Source: SZUA-430 sp044375275 (GTDB taxonomy: Bacteria; Pseudomonadota; Alphaproteobacteria; Micropepsales; Micropepsaceae). From it: a DNA stretch of 7,745 bases. A program made the position numbers and the translations under genes. Shown here one piece after another: positions 1-5,862 of this stretch. The stretch's first letter is position 1. Each line of letters opens with the position of its first letter. The notes under the pieces were generated by a model. It was not told the DNA's origin, made no database searches, and saw nothing but the letters and a program-made list of their open reading frames with translations. The DNA lies in NCBI GenBank assembly GCA_044375275.1, contig JBILMZ010000168.1:1-7745 (forward strand), read 5' to 3'.

Positions 1-1
1 A

Positions 2-514
2 GAAGGCGTTGAAGGCCTCTCTGCAGATGGCGAGTACAAGAATCCCAACAATACGTGGCCGAATGGCTGCCACATCTGCGAAGTGGAGATCGACCCGGAC
101 ACCGGCGTGACGGAGATCGTCCGCTATACGGTCGTCGACGACTTTGGCACCATTGTGAACCCGATGCTCGTCGCCGGACAGGTTCACGGCGGCGTCGTTC
201 AGGGATTGGGCCAGGCTATCGGCGAACAGGCTGTCTATGACTCCGAAACCGGACAGCTCATGACCGGTTCATTCATGGACTACTGGATGCCGCGCGCCAA
301 CAACATGCCCAACATCACCTTCAAGACGAACGAGGTGCCGTGCGTCACCAATCCGCTTGGCGTGAAGGGATGTGGCGAAGCCGGCACCGTCGGCGCGACG
401 CCGGCCTACGTCAATGCCGTCGTCAATGCCCTGTCTTCGCGGGGTGTCACGCATGTCGACATGCCCCTGACGCCGCTCAAGGTCTGGCAGGTTCTTCACA
501 CCTCGGCGGCGTGA
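2..514 (+). CDS. Molybdenum hydroxylase large subunit (xanthine dehydrogenase / CO dehydrogenase CoxL-like), C-terminal part
   Basis: This is the last 170 residues of a molybdopterin-binding large subunit; the gene begins before the window. The frame is open from base 2 to the TGA at 512-514. The segment NGCHICEVEIDPDTG, the following VDDFGTIVNPMLVAGQ, the glycine-rich GGVVQGLGQA and the late GVKGCGEAGTVGAT motif are typical of the CoxL/xanthine dehydrogenase family. The Glu of GCGEAG (codon 377-379) matches the conserved Glu that acts as base at the Mo centre in this family. Such enzymes hydroxylate or oxidise small substrates (CO, purines, aldehydes, aromatic heterocycles) using a Mo-pterin cofactor, with a FAD subunit and an Fe-S subunit. 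The substrate cannot be told: the active-site loop that identifies true CO dehydrogenase (a Cys bound to Cu) lies upstream of the window. The partner subunits would also be upstream. Family assignment is firm; substrate is unknown. Confidence 0.92.
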   Translation, partial: EGVEGLSADGEYKNPNNTWPNGCHICEVEIDPDTGVTEIVRYTVVDDFGTIVNPMLVAGQVHGGVVQGLGQAIGEQAVYDSETGQLMTGSFMDYWMPRANNMPNITFKTNEVPCVTNPLGVKGCGEAGTVGATPAYVNAVVNALSSRGVTHVDMPLTPLKVWQVLHTSAA

Positions 515-525
515 CGTCCCGGCTG

Positions 526-546
526 ACGCAGCGGCACCCGCTGCGT
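526..546 (+). terminator. Hairpin after the molybdenum hydroxylase gene, likely terminator
   Basis: A perfect 9-bp inverted repeat, ACGCAGCGG and CCGCTGCGT, has a 3-base CAC loop and starts 11 bases after the upstream stop codon. No T-run follows, so it is not a textbook intrinsic terminator, but its position and stability fit a transcript-end or 3'-stabilising structure. The rest of the 515-643 spacer presumably holds the promoter of the kinase gene, but I see no clear -35/-10 pair in it. Confidence 0.55.
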
Positions 547-643
547 GACTGGGGCAGATTAGCAAAGCGTTAAGCGTACGGGTTTACGCGCCCTGAAGCG
601 CGGGTGTGGCAGGCTGCGAGCCACATCTCGACAAGAGCAACGC

Positions 644-2782
644 GTGCAACTGCTGAGAGCGCAATCCTGGACGACCCAACGACTCGCCATCACGGCGGGA
701 GCGCTGGGCCTTGTCGTTCTTGTCGCGCTGCTCCTGTTCCTGCGTCCTGCCGCCCAGGCAAACATTCCCTCTGTACGAGATGGGTATCTCGACGCGTCCA
801 CGTGGGATTTCACGCGTCATGGTGAGCTGTCGCTCGCCGGGGCGTGGCGGTTCATGGCGATCAGCGAAAGCGGTGAGAAATCGCCTCGCTCCATGCTCGC
901 GCCAGTTCCGGGTCCGTGGCCTGTCACAGGCAGCACGGGATGGCTGGCCAAGCAGGACGGCACGGCGCGCTATCATCTGCGGATGAAGCTTCCCAAGCCC
1001 CCTGCGGGCGAGCGCTTCGCCATCGAGACCGGCTACTGGATGTCTGCCTTCCGCATTTCGGCGAATGGCCAACTGCTTGTCGAGAGCGGACGCGTTGCCA
1101 GTTCTGCTGCGCAGGAGTGGTCAAACCCCTATGCGCGAGTCGTGTCCTTGCCGGACAGCGTCGATACTATCGACCTTGAGTATCTCGTCTCAAACCACTC
1201 GAACCGGCATGTCGGCTCCAGCGTTGCACCGCAGCTTGGCCTCGAGCGGGCTCTTCGCGGCGAACTGCAGTTCATCGAGTCGCTGTCCCTGTTTCTCGTG
1301 GGCGCCATGGTATTTGGTGCCCTCTACCATTTCGTGCTGCATGCGCTTGACCGCCGCGTCACGGCGAACTTCTGGTTCGGCGCCTTCGCAGCGCTCCTTG
1401 CCATTCGCACCATCGCCATCGCACCGCTTGCAGCCTACACGGTCGAGTATTTCGAGCACTACTGGATCTGGCGCATCAACTACGCCTCCACGATGCTGCT
1501 GCTCCCCGTCACATTCCAGTTCTTCCTCTCGAGTTTTCCCGGACAGATCCGGGCTGACCAGGCGCGGTGGCTGTGGTGGTGCTTTGGCAGCCTCTCCGTC
1601 ATCACGTTTTTCTCCGGACCCGTGTTTGTCGAGATCAGCCTCAAGTTTCTGCAAATCTACGCCATCCTGTATATCGGCTATCTCAGCAGCAGCCTGTTCC
1701 GCAGTTATCGGAATGGCTTGCAGGGCGCCAGCCTGGCACTGACCGGCTGGCTTTTGTGCGCTGGCACCGCTTTGCACGACATCCTGATGTCCAATGGCCT
1801 GTTCAACAGCATCAACCTCATTCCCTATGGCTTCATGGCGTTCTTCCTGTGCCTGTCGGGCATGCTGGCGTCACGTAACCACGAAGCCTTCCGCCAGGCG
1901 CGGCACATGACCAGCCGCCTGCAGACGCTGAATGAAGAACTGGAGGACGCCGTCCAGCGCCGCACGGCCGAACTTGAAGAGAAGCTGCAGGAACTCAAGG
2001 CCAACCAGTCTGCGCTTCAGCAGGCGCGCGAGGACGCCGTTTCCGCCAACATCGCGAAGTCACGCTTCCTCGCGACTATGAGCCATGAACTGAGGACGCC
2101 GCTTAATTCCATCCTGGGCTTTTCGGAGTTCATTCGCGACGAGAAGTTGGGCGCCCTGGGGGATGTCCGCTACTGCGAGTATGCCGGTCACATCCATCAA
2201 AGCGGCGAGCACCTGCTTGAACTGATCAGCGACATCCTCGACTTGTCGCGTATCGAGTCCGGCAAGCTCGTGCTGCGCTTCGAGGAAGTGCGCATTCCCG
2301 ACGTCGTCGAGGCGGCCATTGCCAAGGCTGCGACGCGCGAGCGGCGCGCCGGGGATTGCGTTACCGTGAATGTTTCCCCGTCCCTCCCGATGGTTCACGC
2401 CGATGGCAGGGCCGTGACACAAATGGTGATCAACCTGGTGTCCAATGCGCTGAAGTTCACGCCGGATGAAGGCTCGGTCACGCTTACTGCATTCCAGCGT
2501 GCAGACGGGGGCGTCACGATCGAAGTGGCCGACACGGGGATCGGGATGGCCCCTGACGAAATTCCCCGCGCGATTGCCGCGTTCTCGCAAATCGACAACA
2601 ACCTCTCGCGCCGCCATGAGGGCACGGGACTCGGGCTCACGATCGTGAACGCCATGATGCAGCAGCATGGCGGTGGTCTCGCCATCGAGAGCGAAAAGGG
2701 ACGCGGGACGCGTGTCCGCCTGGAATTCCCCGCCGAAAGATCCATCTGGCCCAGCGGCGAGCTGCGCGCACGCGCTGGCTGA
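644..2782 (+). CDS. 7TMR-DISM-type sensor histidine kinase
   Basis: This membrane sensor kinase has 712 residues. A hydrophobic N-terminal segment (about residues 13-33) is a signal peptide or anchor. Residues about 43-205 form a periplasmic domain opening with YLDASTWDFTRHGELSLAGAW, which resembles the 7TMR-DISMED2 jelly-roll sensor domain. Seven hydrophobic segments follow between about 210 and 408. A charged coiled-coil (about 418-470) leads to a HisKA domain with the H-box SHELRTPLN (phosphorylated His481). The HATPase domain has the N-box NLVSNALKF (Asn601), DTGIGM (from residue 630) and GTGLGL (from 660). All catalytic motifs are intact. There is no attached receiver, so it is not a hybrid kinase. 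The start is a GTG at 644 with a weak AAGAG site six bases upstream; the frame is open only back to 563 and I see no better start. The gene ends against the Hpt gene on the other strand, whose receiver-Hpt unit is its likely but unproven partner. The ligand is unknown; carbohydrate-like ligands are often suggested for this sensor class. Confidence 0.9.
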   Translation: MQLLRAQSWTTQRLAITAGALGLVVLVALLLFLRPAAQANIPSVRDGYLDASTWDFTRHGELSLAGAWRFMAISESGEKSPRSMLAPVPGPWPVTGSTGWLAKQDGTARYHLRMKLPKPPAGERFAIETGYWMSAFRISANGQLLVESGRVASSAAQEWSNPYARVVSLPDSVDTIDLEYLVSNHSNRHVGSSVAPQLGLERALRGELQFIESLSLFLVGAMVFGALYHFVLHALDRRVTANFWFGAFAALLAIRTIAIAPLAAYTVEYFEHYWIWRINYASTMLLLPVTFQFFLSSFPGQIRADQARWLWWCFGSLSVITFFSGPVFVEISLKFLQIYAILYIGYLSSSLFRSYRNGLQGASLALTGWLLCAGTALHDILMSNGLFNSINLIPYGFMAFFLCLSGMLASRNHEAFRQARHMTSRLQTLNEELEDAVQRRTAELEEKLQELKANQSALQQAREDAVSANIAKSRFLATMSHELRTPLNSILGFSEFIRDEKLGALGDVRYCEYAGHIHQSGEHLLELISDILDLSRIESGKLVLRFEEVRIPDVVEAAIAKAATRERRAGDCVTVNVSPSLPMVHADGRAVTQMVINLVSNALKFTPDEGSVTLTAFQRADGGVTIEVADTGIGMAPDEIPRAIAAFSQIDNNLSRRHEGTGLGLTIVNAMMQQHGGGLAIESEKGRGTRVRLEFPAERSIWPSGELRARAG

Positions 2783-2788
2783 TCAGCC
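2777..2788. repeat. 12-bp perfect palindrome holding both convergent stop codons
   Basis: GGCTGATCAGCC reads the same on both strands. Its central TGATCA supplies the kinase stop (TGA, 2780-2782) on the top strand and the Hpt stop (TGA, 2785-2783) on the bottom strand. The two genes therefore abut with no spacer. The transcript on either strand could form a short GGCT/AGCC stem, but no T-run follows, so terminator function is doubtful. Confidence 0.5.
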
Positions 2789-3301
2789 CACCTTGCTGTA
2801 GCGTTCGATCGCTTCGTGCAGGCCTTTGGTCAGCGCCTCGCCGATTTCGCCGCCGCTGCCCTTGACGCGATCCTTGATGACGGCCGCCATTGAATCGATA
2901 TGGGACTTGATGACCTCGATGTGGTTGTCGGTCGTTCCAGCCTTGGGCCCCACGAATTCGAAAAGCGACGATGCAAACGTCGTGATCAGCGGATAACCGA
3001 AGGTACCGCCCTGCCCCTTCATGTCGTGTGCGATCTCGCGCATCTTTGTGTAGTGCTTGAGGCGATCGTTGGGCGTGTCTACACATCGTGCGTGACTGAG
3101 ACGGAGCTCCTCGATGTGCTTCTGTACCCAGTCGGGATAGTCTTCCTTCATCTGCTCGAGCGCGGACATCGCCTTTTCAAGCGCGGCCGGATCGATGCGC
3201 ACGGGTTCGCCGGGCGCGGCGCCTGCATATCCCGCCTTCGCCTTCAGCGCGTTCCTGAACCGGTAGAGACGGACCTTCACCTGCGGCTTGTCATCAGCCA
3301 T
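2783..3301 (-). CDS. Histidine phosphotransfer (Hpt) domain protein, partner of the overlapping receiver gene
   Basis: This soluble helical protein has 172 residues. The motif EIAHDMKGQGGTFGYPL matches the Hpt signature HxxKGxxxxxG, with His92 as the predicted phosphorylated residue. The first 85 residues form a charged helical region (KAMSALEQMKEDYPDWVQ and onward), longer than in a minimal Hpt domain of about 100 residues. The start at 3301 is chosen over a possible longer start at 3358 because GGAG lies seven bases upstream (3309-3312) and because the extra 19 residues would lie entirely inside the receiver gene. Its ATG overlaps the receiver stop by 8 bases (ATGGCTGA), indicating one operon and translational coupling. 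Hpt proteins shuttle phosphate between receiver domains and kinases. The nearby kinase and the atypical receiver are candidate partners, but this is inference from position. Confidence 0.85.
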   Translation of the reverse strand: MADDKPQVKVRLYRFRNALKAKAGYAGAAPGEPVRIDPAALEKAMSALEQMKEDYPDWVQKHIEELRLSHARCVDTPNDRLKHYTKMREIAHDMKGQGGTFGYPLITTFASSLFEFVGPKAGTTDNHIEVIKSHIDSMAAVIKDRVKGSGGEIGEALTKGLHEAIERYSKVG

Positions 3302-3848
3302 TGACGATCTCCACGCCCGGGCTCTTGTCGGTGAGCACGCGGCGTTCCTGTCCCGCAAACGTGTTGCCCCGCCGACGCCTGTCCGGACCGAAGTAGGTGG
3401 ATGTATGAACGAACTGGCGCGGCCGCTCGATCACGGTCTGGAGCTTCTGTGCCAGCATGTTTACCGAGAATGGCTTGGCGAGGAACTCCGTTACGCCGGC
3501 ATCGCGGGCTTCGGCCACCTTTGTAGTCTCCGAATGTCCCGACAACATGATGAAGGGAACAAAGCGGTTCGGGCTGTCGGCGTGCCTTCTCACCCACCGC
3601 AAAAGGATCATGCCGTCCACCGGCGACATCTGCCAGTTCGAAATGATCATGTCGACGGAGAGCACGCCCGCCTTCATCGGATCAAGCTTCTGCAGCTTGA
3701 GAAACTCGATCGCGTCGCCACCATGCTCGGCAAGCTTGACCTGGCGCATGCCGAGCGCGTTGAGGCAGTCGACCACAAGGGAGCGGATGAAGTTACTGTC
3801 TTCCACGACCAGGCAGGACACGCGGCTGAGATCCAGTGACTGTGACAT
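3294..3848 (-). CDS. Single-domain receiver (CheY-like) protein with Asn in place of the phosphoacceptor Asp
   Basis: The protein has 184 residues: a REC domain at about 8-145, then a short basic tail with YFGPDRRRRG. REC hallmarks are the acidic pair Glu16-Asp17 in LVVEDSNF, Ser103 in IMLSGHSE and Lys125 in FLAKPF. The beta-3 strand, normally ending in the phosphorylated Asp (as in IISDWxM), reads DMIISNWQMSPVDG, so position 71 is Asn (codon AAC; bases 3636-3638 are gtt on the top strand). Unless this is a base error, Asp-phosphorylation at the usual site is not possible. About eight extra residues (PMKAGVLS) sit just before beta-3. There is no output domain. The start is well supported by GGGGAGG at 3856-3862. 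It is the first gene of a two-gene operon with the Hpt gene. Related alphaproteobacterial receivers with the FGPDRRR tail, as I recall them, usually keep Asp. REC identity is firm; loss of phosphorylation is inferred. Confidence 0.9.
   Translation of the reverse strand: MSQSLDLSRVSCLVVEDSNFIRSLVVDCLNALGMRQVKLAEHGGDAIEFLKLQKLDPMKAGVLSVDMIISNWQMSPVDGMILLRWVRRHADSPNRFVPFIMLSGHSETTKVAEARDAGVTEFLAKPFSVNMLAQKLQTVIERPRQFVHTSTYFGPDRRRRGNTFAGQERRVLTDKSPGVEIVNG
3309..3312 (-). promoter_or_regulatory. Ribosome binding site that sets the Hpt start at 3301
   Basis: Read on the minus strand, GGAG lies seven bases before the ATG at 3301, inside the last codons of the receiver gene. It supports the 172-residue Hpt product over the longer frame beginning at 3358. 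Confidence 0.6.
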
Positions 3849-3898
3849 GGCTCGCCCTCCCCGATGCTGACCAGACTGCCAAGATTCGCAATTGTGCC

Positions 3899-3917
3899 GC
3901 CCTCATATCCCGAGGGC
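3899..3917 (-). terminator. Possible terminator of the reductase-ferredoxin operon
   Basis: A 6-bp inverted repeat (GCCCTC and GAGGGC) with a 7-base loop lies 31 bases beyond the ferredoxin stop codon and upstream of the receiver gene. There is no T-run on the minus strand after the stem, so this is a weak call. The 99-base spacer (3849-3947) must also hold the receiver promoter if that operon is transcribed separately; I see no clear promoter there. Confidence 0.35.
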
Positions 3918-3947
3918 AAGCGACGCGATGCGGCAATCTCCTGAAGA

Positions 3948-4262
3948 TCAAAGGCTGTCCGGCGCCAGTGTCACCGTCAGCCCGTCAAGATCGGGGGAAA
4001 GCTTGATCTGGCATGCCAGCCTGGAGTTTTCCTGCACTGCCACCCCGAAATCGAGCATGTCGACTTCCTGCTGCTCGGCGGGTTTCAGGCGGGCCAGCCA
4101 GGTCTCTTCCACGTAGACATGACAGGTCGCGCACGCGCAGGCCCCACCGCATTCTGCGGACATGGGAAGATTGGCATCGCGAATGACTTCCATCGCGCTC
4201 CAGTCGTCGCGGCCTTCGAGCGAATGGGTCTCACCCTTGCGGTCAGTGACAATCAGCTTCAT
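3948..4262 (-). CDS. [2Fe-2S] ferredoxin, adrenodoxin/putidaredoxin type
   Basis: This 104-residue protein is a normal length for the family. Four cysteines fit the adrenodoxin-type pattern: Cys38, Cys44 and Cys47 in ECGGACACATCHVYV (Cx5Cx2C), and Cys84 in NSRLACQI. Cys42 is an additional cysteine in the loop, which is common in such bacterial ferredoxins. The EVDMLDF segment about 20 residues after the third Cys matches the acidic helix that docks to reductase and oxygenase in this class. Its ATG overlaps the TGA of the reductase gene by 4 bases (ATGA), so the two are almost certainly cotranscribed and coupled. Role: a one-electron carrier in the cytoplasm, reduced by the neighbouring reductase. 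The final acceptor (a P450, another oxygenase, or Fe-S assembly) is not in the window. Confidence 0.93.
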   Translation of the reverse strand: MKLIVTDRKGETHSLEGRDDWSAMEVIRDANLPMSAECGGACACATCHVYVEETWLARLKPAEQQEVDMLDFGVAVQENSRLACQIKLSPDLDGLTVTLAPDSL

Positions 4263-5305
4263 GCAACACCCAGTTTCTTCTGCAGGCTTGATGATGAGGT
4301 CGTGTACTGGAAGCGGAGCTTCTCGTCAGGCTTGCAGTACCGGAACGCCTGTTGCGCCATCAGTGCCCCTTCGTGGAAACCCGACAGGATCAGCTTGAGC
4401 TTGCCGGGGTAGGTGTTGATGTCGCCGATCGCGAAGATCCCGGGCACGCTGCTTTCGAAGGTTCCCGTGTCGACGGGAATGAGGTTCTCATGCAGGTTGA
4501 TGCCGAAGCTTGCCACCGGGCCCAGCTTCATCGTGAGGCCGAAGAACGGCAGCAGGGCATCGCATTCGAGCGTGAAGTCACCTTTTTCCTTGTTGTTCAG
4601 CTGCAGGCCCTTGAGGTGGCCGGCTTCACCCTGGAGCGACTTGATGTTGGCGACGATGAACTCCATCTTGCCCTCGGCGACCAGAGCCCGCATCTTGTTG
4701 ACGCTGTCGGGTGCCGCCCTGAAGCCGTCGCGGTGATGGACCAGCGTCAGCTTGCGCGCGATGGGCTGCAGGTTAAGCGTCCAGTCGAGCGCCGAGTCAC
4801 CGCCACCGGCGATTACAATCGACTTGCCCCGGAACTGTTCCATCTTGCGAACCGCGTAGAACACGGACGAGCCTTCGTAGGCTTCGATGCCCGCGATCGG
4901 CGGACGCTTTGGCGTGAAGCTGCCACCGCCTGCCGCGATCACAACGCAGCGCGCACTGATGCGGGTGCCGGCGTCCGTCGTCACTGACCAGCCGGTCTCG
5001 GTCTTCTGCAGGGCCTCGGCCATCTGTCCCAGATGGAACGTGGCATGGAACGGCTTGATCTGATCCATCAGCCGGTCCGTCAGTCCCTGCCCCGTGACTT
5101 CGACAAGGGCCGGAATGTCGTAGATGGGCTTTTCCGGGTAGAGCTCAGTGCACTGCCCGCCGGGTCGGTCGAGGATGTCCACCAGATGGGCCTTCAGGTC
5201 GAGAAGTCCCAGTTCGAAGACCGCGAACAGGCCCGTCGGTCCAGCACCAATGATGATGACATCGGTCGTGTGTTCACCGCCCGGAGCGGCCACCTGAAAT
5301 GACAT
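4259..5305 (-). CDS. Ferredoxin-NADP+ reductase, thioredoxin-reductase-like type
   Basis: This 348-residue flavoprotein transfers electrons between NADPH and ferredoxin. The FAD-binding GAGPTG (Gly20-Gly25) is followed by DRPGGQCTELYPEKPIYDIP, a stretch characteristic of this reductase family (YumC type). The NADP-binding motif is GGGDSA (residues 167-172) with VHHRDGFRA downstream, and the C-terminal FAD motif is GIFAIGDINTYPGK. The CxxC disulfide of true thioredoxin reductases is absent, which separates it from them. Length is normal. The start at 5305 is supported by AGAGAAG seven bases upstream (5313-5319). The gene is first in a two-gene operon and its last codon overlaps the ferredoxin start, so ferredoxin is its likely substrate. 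It may serve a monooxygenase or Fe-S cluster assembly; which one cannot be told here. Confidence 0.93.
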   Translation of the reverse strand: MSFQVAAPGGEHTTDVIIIGAGPTGLFAVFELGLLDLKAHLVDILDRPGGQCTELYPEKPIYDIPALVEVTGQGLTDRLMDQIKPFHATFHLGQMAEALQKTETGWSVTTDAGTRISARCVVIAAGGGSFTPKRPPIAGIEAYEGSSVFYAVRKMEQFRGKSIVIAGGGDSALDWTLNLQPIARKLTLVHHRDGFRAAPDSVNKMRALVAEGKMEFIVANIKSLQGEAGHLKGLQLNNKEKGDFTLECDALLPFFGLTMKLGPVASFGINLHENLIPVDTGTFESSVPGIFAIGDINTYPGKLKLILSGFHEGALMAQQAFRYCKPDEKLRFQYTTSSSSLQKKLGVA

Positions 5306-5401
5306 TTCACACTTCTCTTTTGTTATTCAAGGTATTATGTATGTTTTAGATGTAAAAATACGAATTTGCCAGAGGCTTTGCGTCGGGCGAGCAAAAATCC
5401 G

Positions 5402-5418
5402 CGCGTCCGGATGACGCG
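5402..5418 (+). other. Small hairpin in the leader of the chorismate mutase gene
   Basis: CGCGTC and GACGCG form a 6-bp perfect stem around the 5-base loop CGGAT. It lies 66 bases before the assigned start codon, so it could be in the 5' leader or overlap an operator. No T-run or leader peptide rich in aromatic residues is visible, so attenuation is not supported. Confidence 0.3.
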
Positions 5419-5470
5419 TTGCCGCGACAGCCTTTACCCGCCATATCCGCAATCGGTTGGCGAAAAACAA

Positions 5471-5475
5471 GAGGA
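5471..5475 (+). promoter_or_regulatory. Ribosome binding site that sets the chorismate mutase start
   Basis: GAGGA ends nine bases before the ATG at 5485, a good spacing. It touches the in-frame ATG at 5476 directly, which makes that start unlikely, and it gives no support to the in-frame TTG at 5419. Confidence 0.65.
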
Positions 5476-5484
5476 ATGATTGCG

Positions 5485-5835
5485 ATGAAAACGCATGAGG
5501 CTGACCGTAACCGCGTTCCTGCCCACGACTGTGCCTCCATGGCAGATGTCCGGCGCGAGATCGACCGCGTCGACCGGGAACTGGTTCAACTCCTTGCCGA
5601 AAGGCTGACCTATATCGAACGTGCCGGCCACATCAAGGCCGAGCGCGGCGCCGTTCGCGATGAGGACCGGATCCGCGACGTGCTGGCAAAGGTGAGGGTG
5701 TCCTGCCAGCGGGAAGGTTTCCCCTACTCCATCGCCGAGCCCGTGTGGCGCCAGCTGATGGAAGGCTGCATCGCCCACGAGTTCGTGGTGTTCGACGAGA
5801 AAGCAGGCGCGCCGCCGAAGGCTGCCAGCGCCTGA
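5485..5835 (+). CDS. Chorismate mutase, AroQ class (stand-alone)
   Basis: This 116-residue all-helical enzyme converts chorismate to prephenate, leading to Phe and Tyr. Aligned by eye with the E. coli AroQ domain, the active-site residues are kept: Arg23 in DVRREID, Arg40 in LLAERL, Lys51 in GHIKAE, then VRDEDRIRDVL with Asp59 and Arg62. The helix-3 position that is Gln88 in E. coli appears to be Glu99 (CIAHEF), and the Glu52 position appears to be Ile63. The first 20 residues precede the domain. The start at 5485 follows from the GAGGA site; an in-frame TTG at 5419 would add 22 residues. There is no fused prephenate dehydratase or dehydrogenase. The related isochorismate-pyruvate lyases (PchB) share the fold, but no siderophore or salicylate gene is nearby, so chorismate mutase is the better call. 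The gene is transcribed alone, convergent with the metallo-hydrolase gene. Confidence 0.87.
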   Translation: MKTHEADRNRVPAHDCASMADVRREIDRVDRELVQLLAERLTYIERAGHIKAERGAVRDEDRIRDVLAKVRVSCQREGFPYSIAEPVWRQLMEGCIAHEFVVFDEKAGAPPKAASA

Positions 5836-5844
5836 CCTTCTAGG

Positions 5845-5858
5845 CTGATGCGCGTCAG
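5845..5858. terminator. Weak hairpin between convergent genes
   Basis: CTGAT and GTCAG pair (one T-G wobble) around GCGC in the 27-base gap between the chorismate mutase stop and the stop of the opposite gene. It is placed where a bidirectional terminator would be, but the stem is short and there is no T-run. Confidence 0.25.
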
Positions 5859-5862
5859 TGAA

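Larger units (their letters stand above)
5306..5484. promoter_or_regulatory. Divergent intergenic region with an AT-rich core
   Basis: This 179-base spacer separates the leftward reductase operon from the rightward chorismate mutase gene, so it should hold both promoters. Bases about 5315-5375 are strikingly AT-rich compared with the GC-rich surroundings. On the minus strand this core contains TTTACA and CATAAT, but they are only 11 bases apart, so I do not assign a promoter. An imperfect GTATT...AATAC symmetry spans 5332-5361. No known regulator site is recognised with confidence. Confidence 0.5.

Noticed and set aside
570..588. A CtrA-like site (TTAA...TTTA) upstream of the kinase
   Set aside because: The spacing between the half sites is nine bases instead of seven, so it does not fit the consensus.
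1065..1742. A 225-codon open frame on the plus strand inside the kinase gene
   Set aside because: It is in another frame of the seven-transmembrane region and gives a Ser-rich, low-complexity product. The kinase frame is clearly the coding one.
3302..3358. A longer N-terminus for the Hpt protein starting at 3358
   Set aside because: The extra 19 residues overlap the receiver gene, contain no conserved sequence, and the GGAG site points to the ATG at 3301.
4352..4987. A 211-codon open frame on the plus strand inside the ferredoxin reductase gene
   Set aside because: It is fully antisense to a well-supported gene with FAD and NADP motifs, and the translation resembles no family.
5419..5484. 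A TTG start at 5419 for chorismate mutase
   Set aside because: There is no ribosome binding site before it, the extra residues are not like the family, and GAGGA is well spaced for the ATG at 5485.
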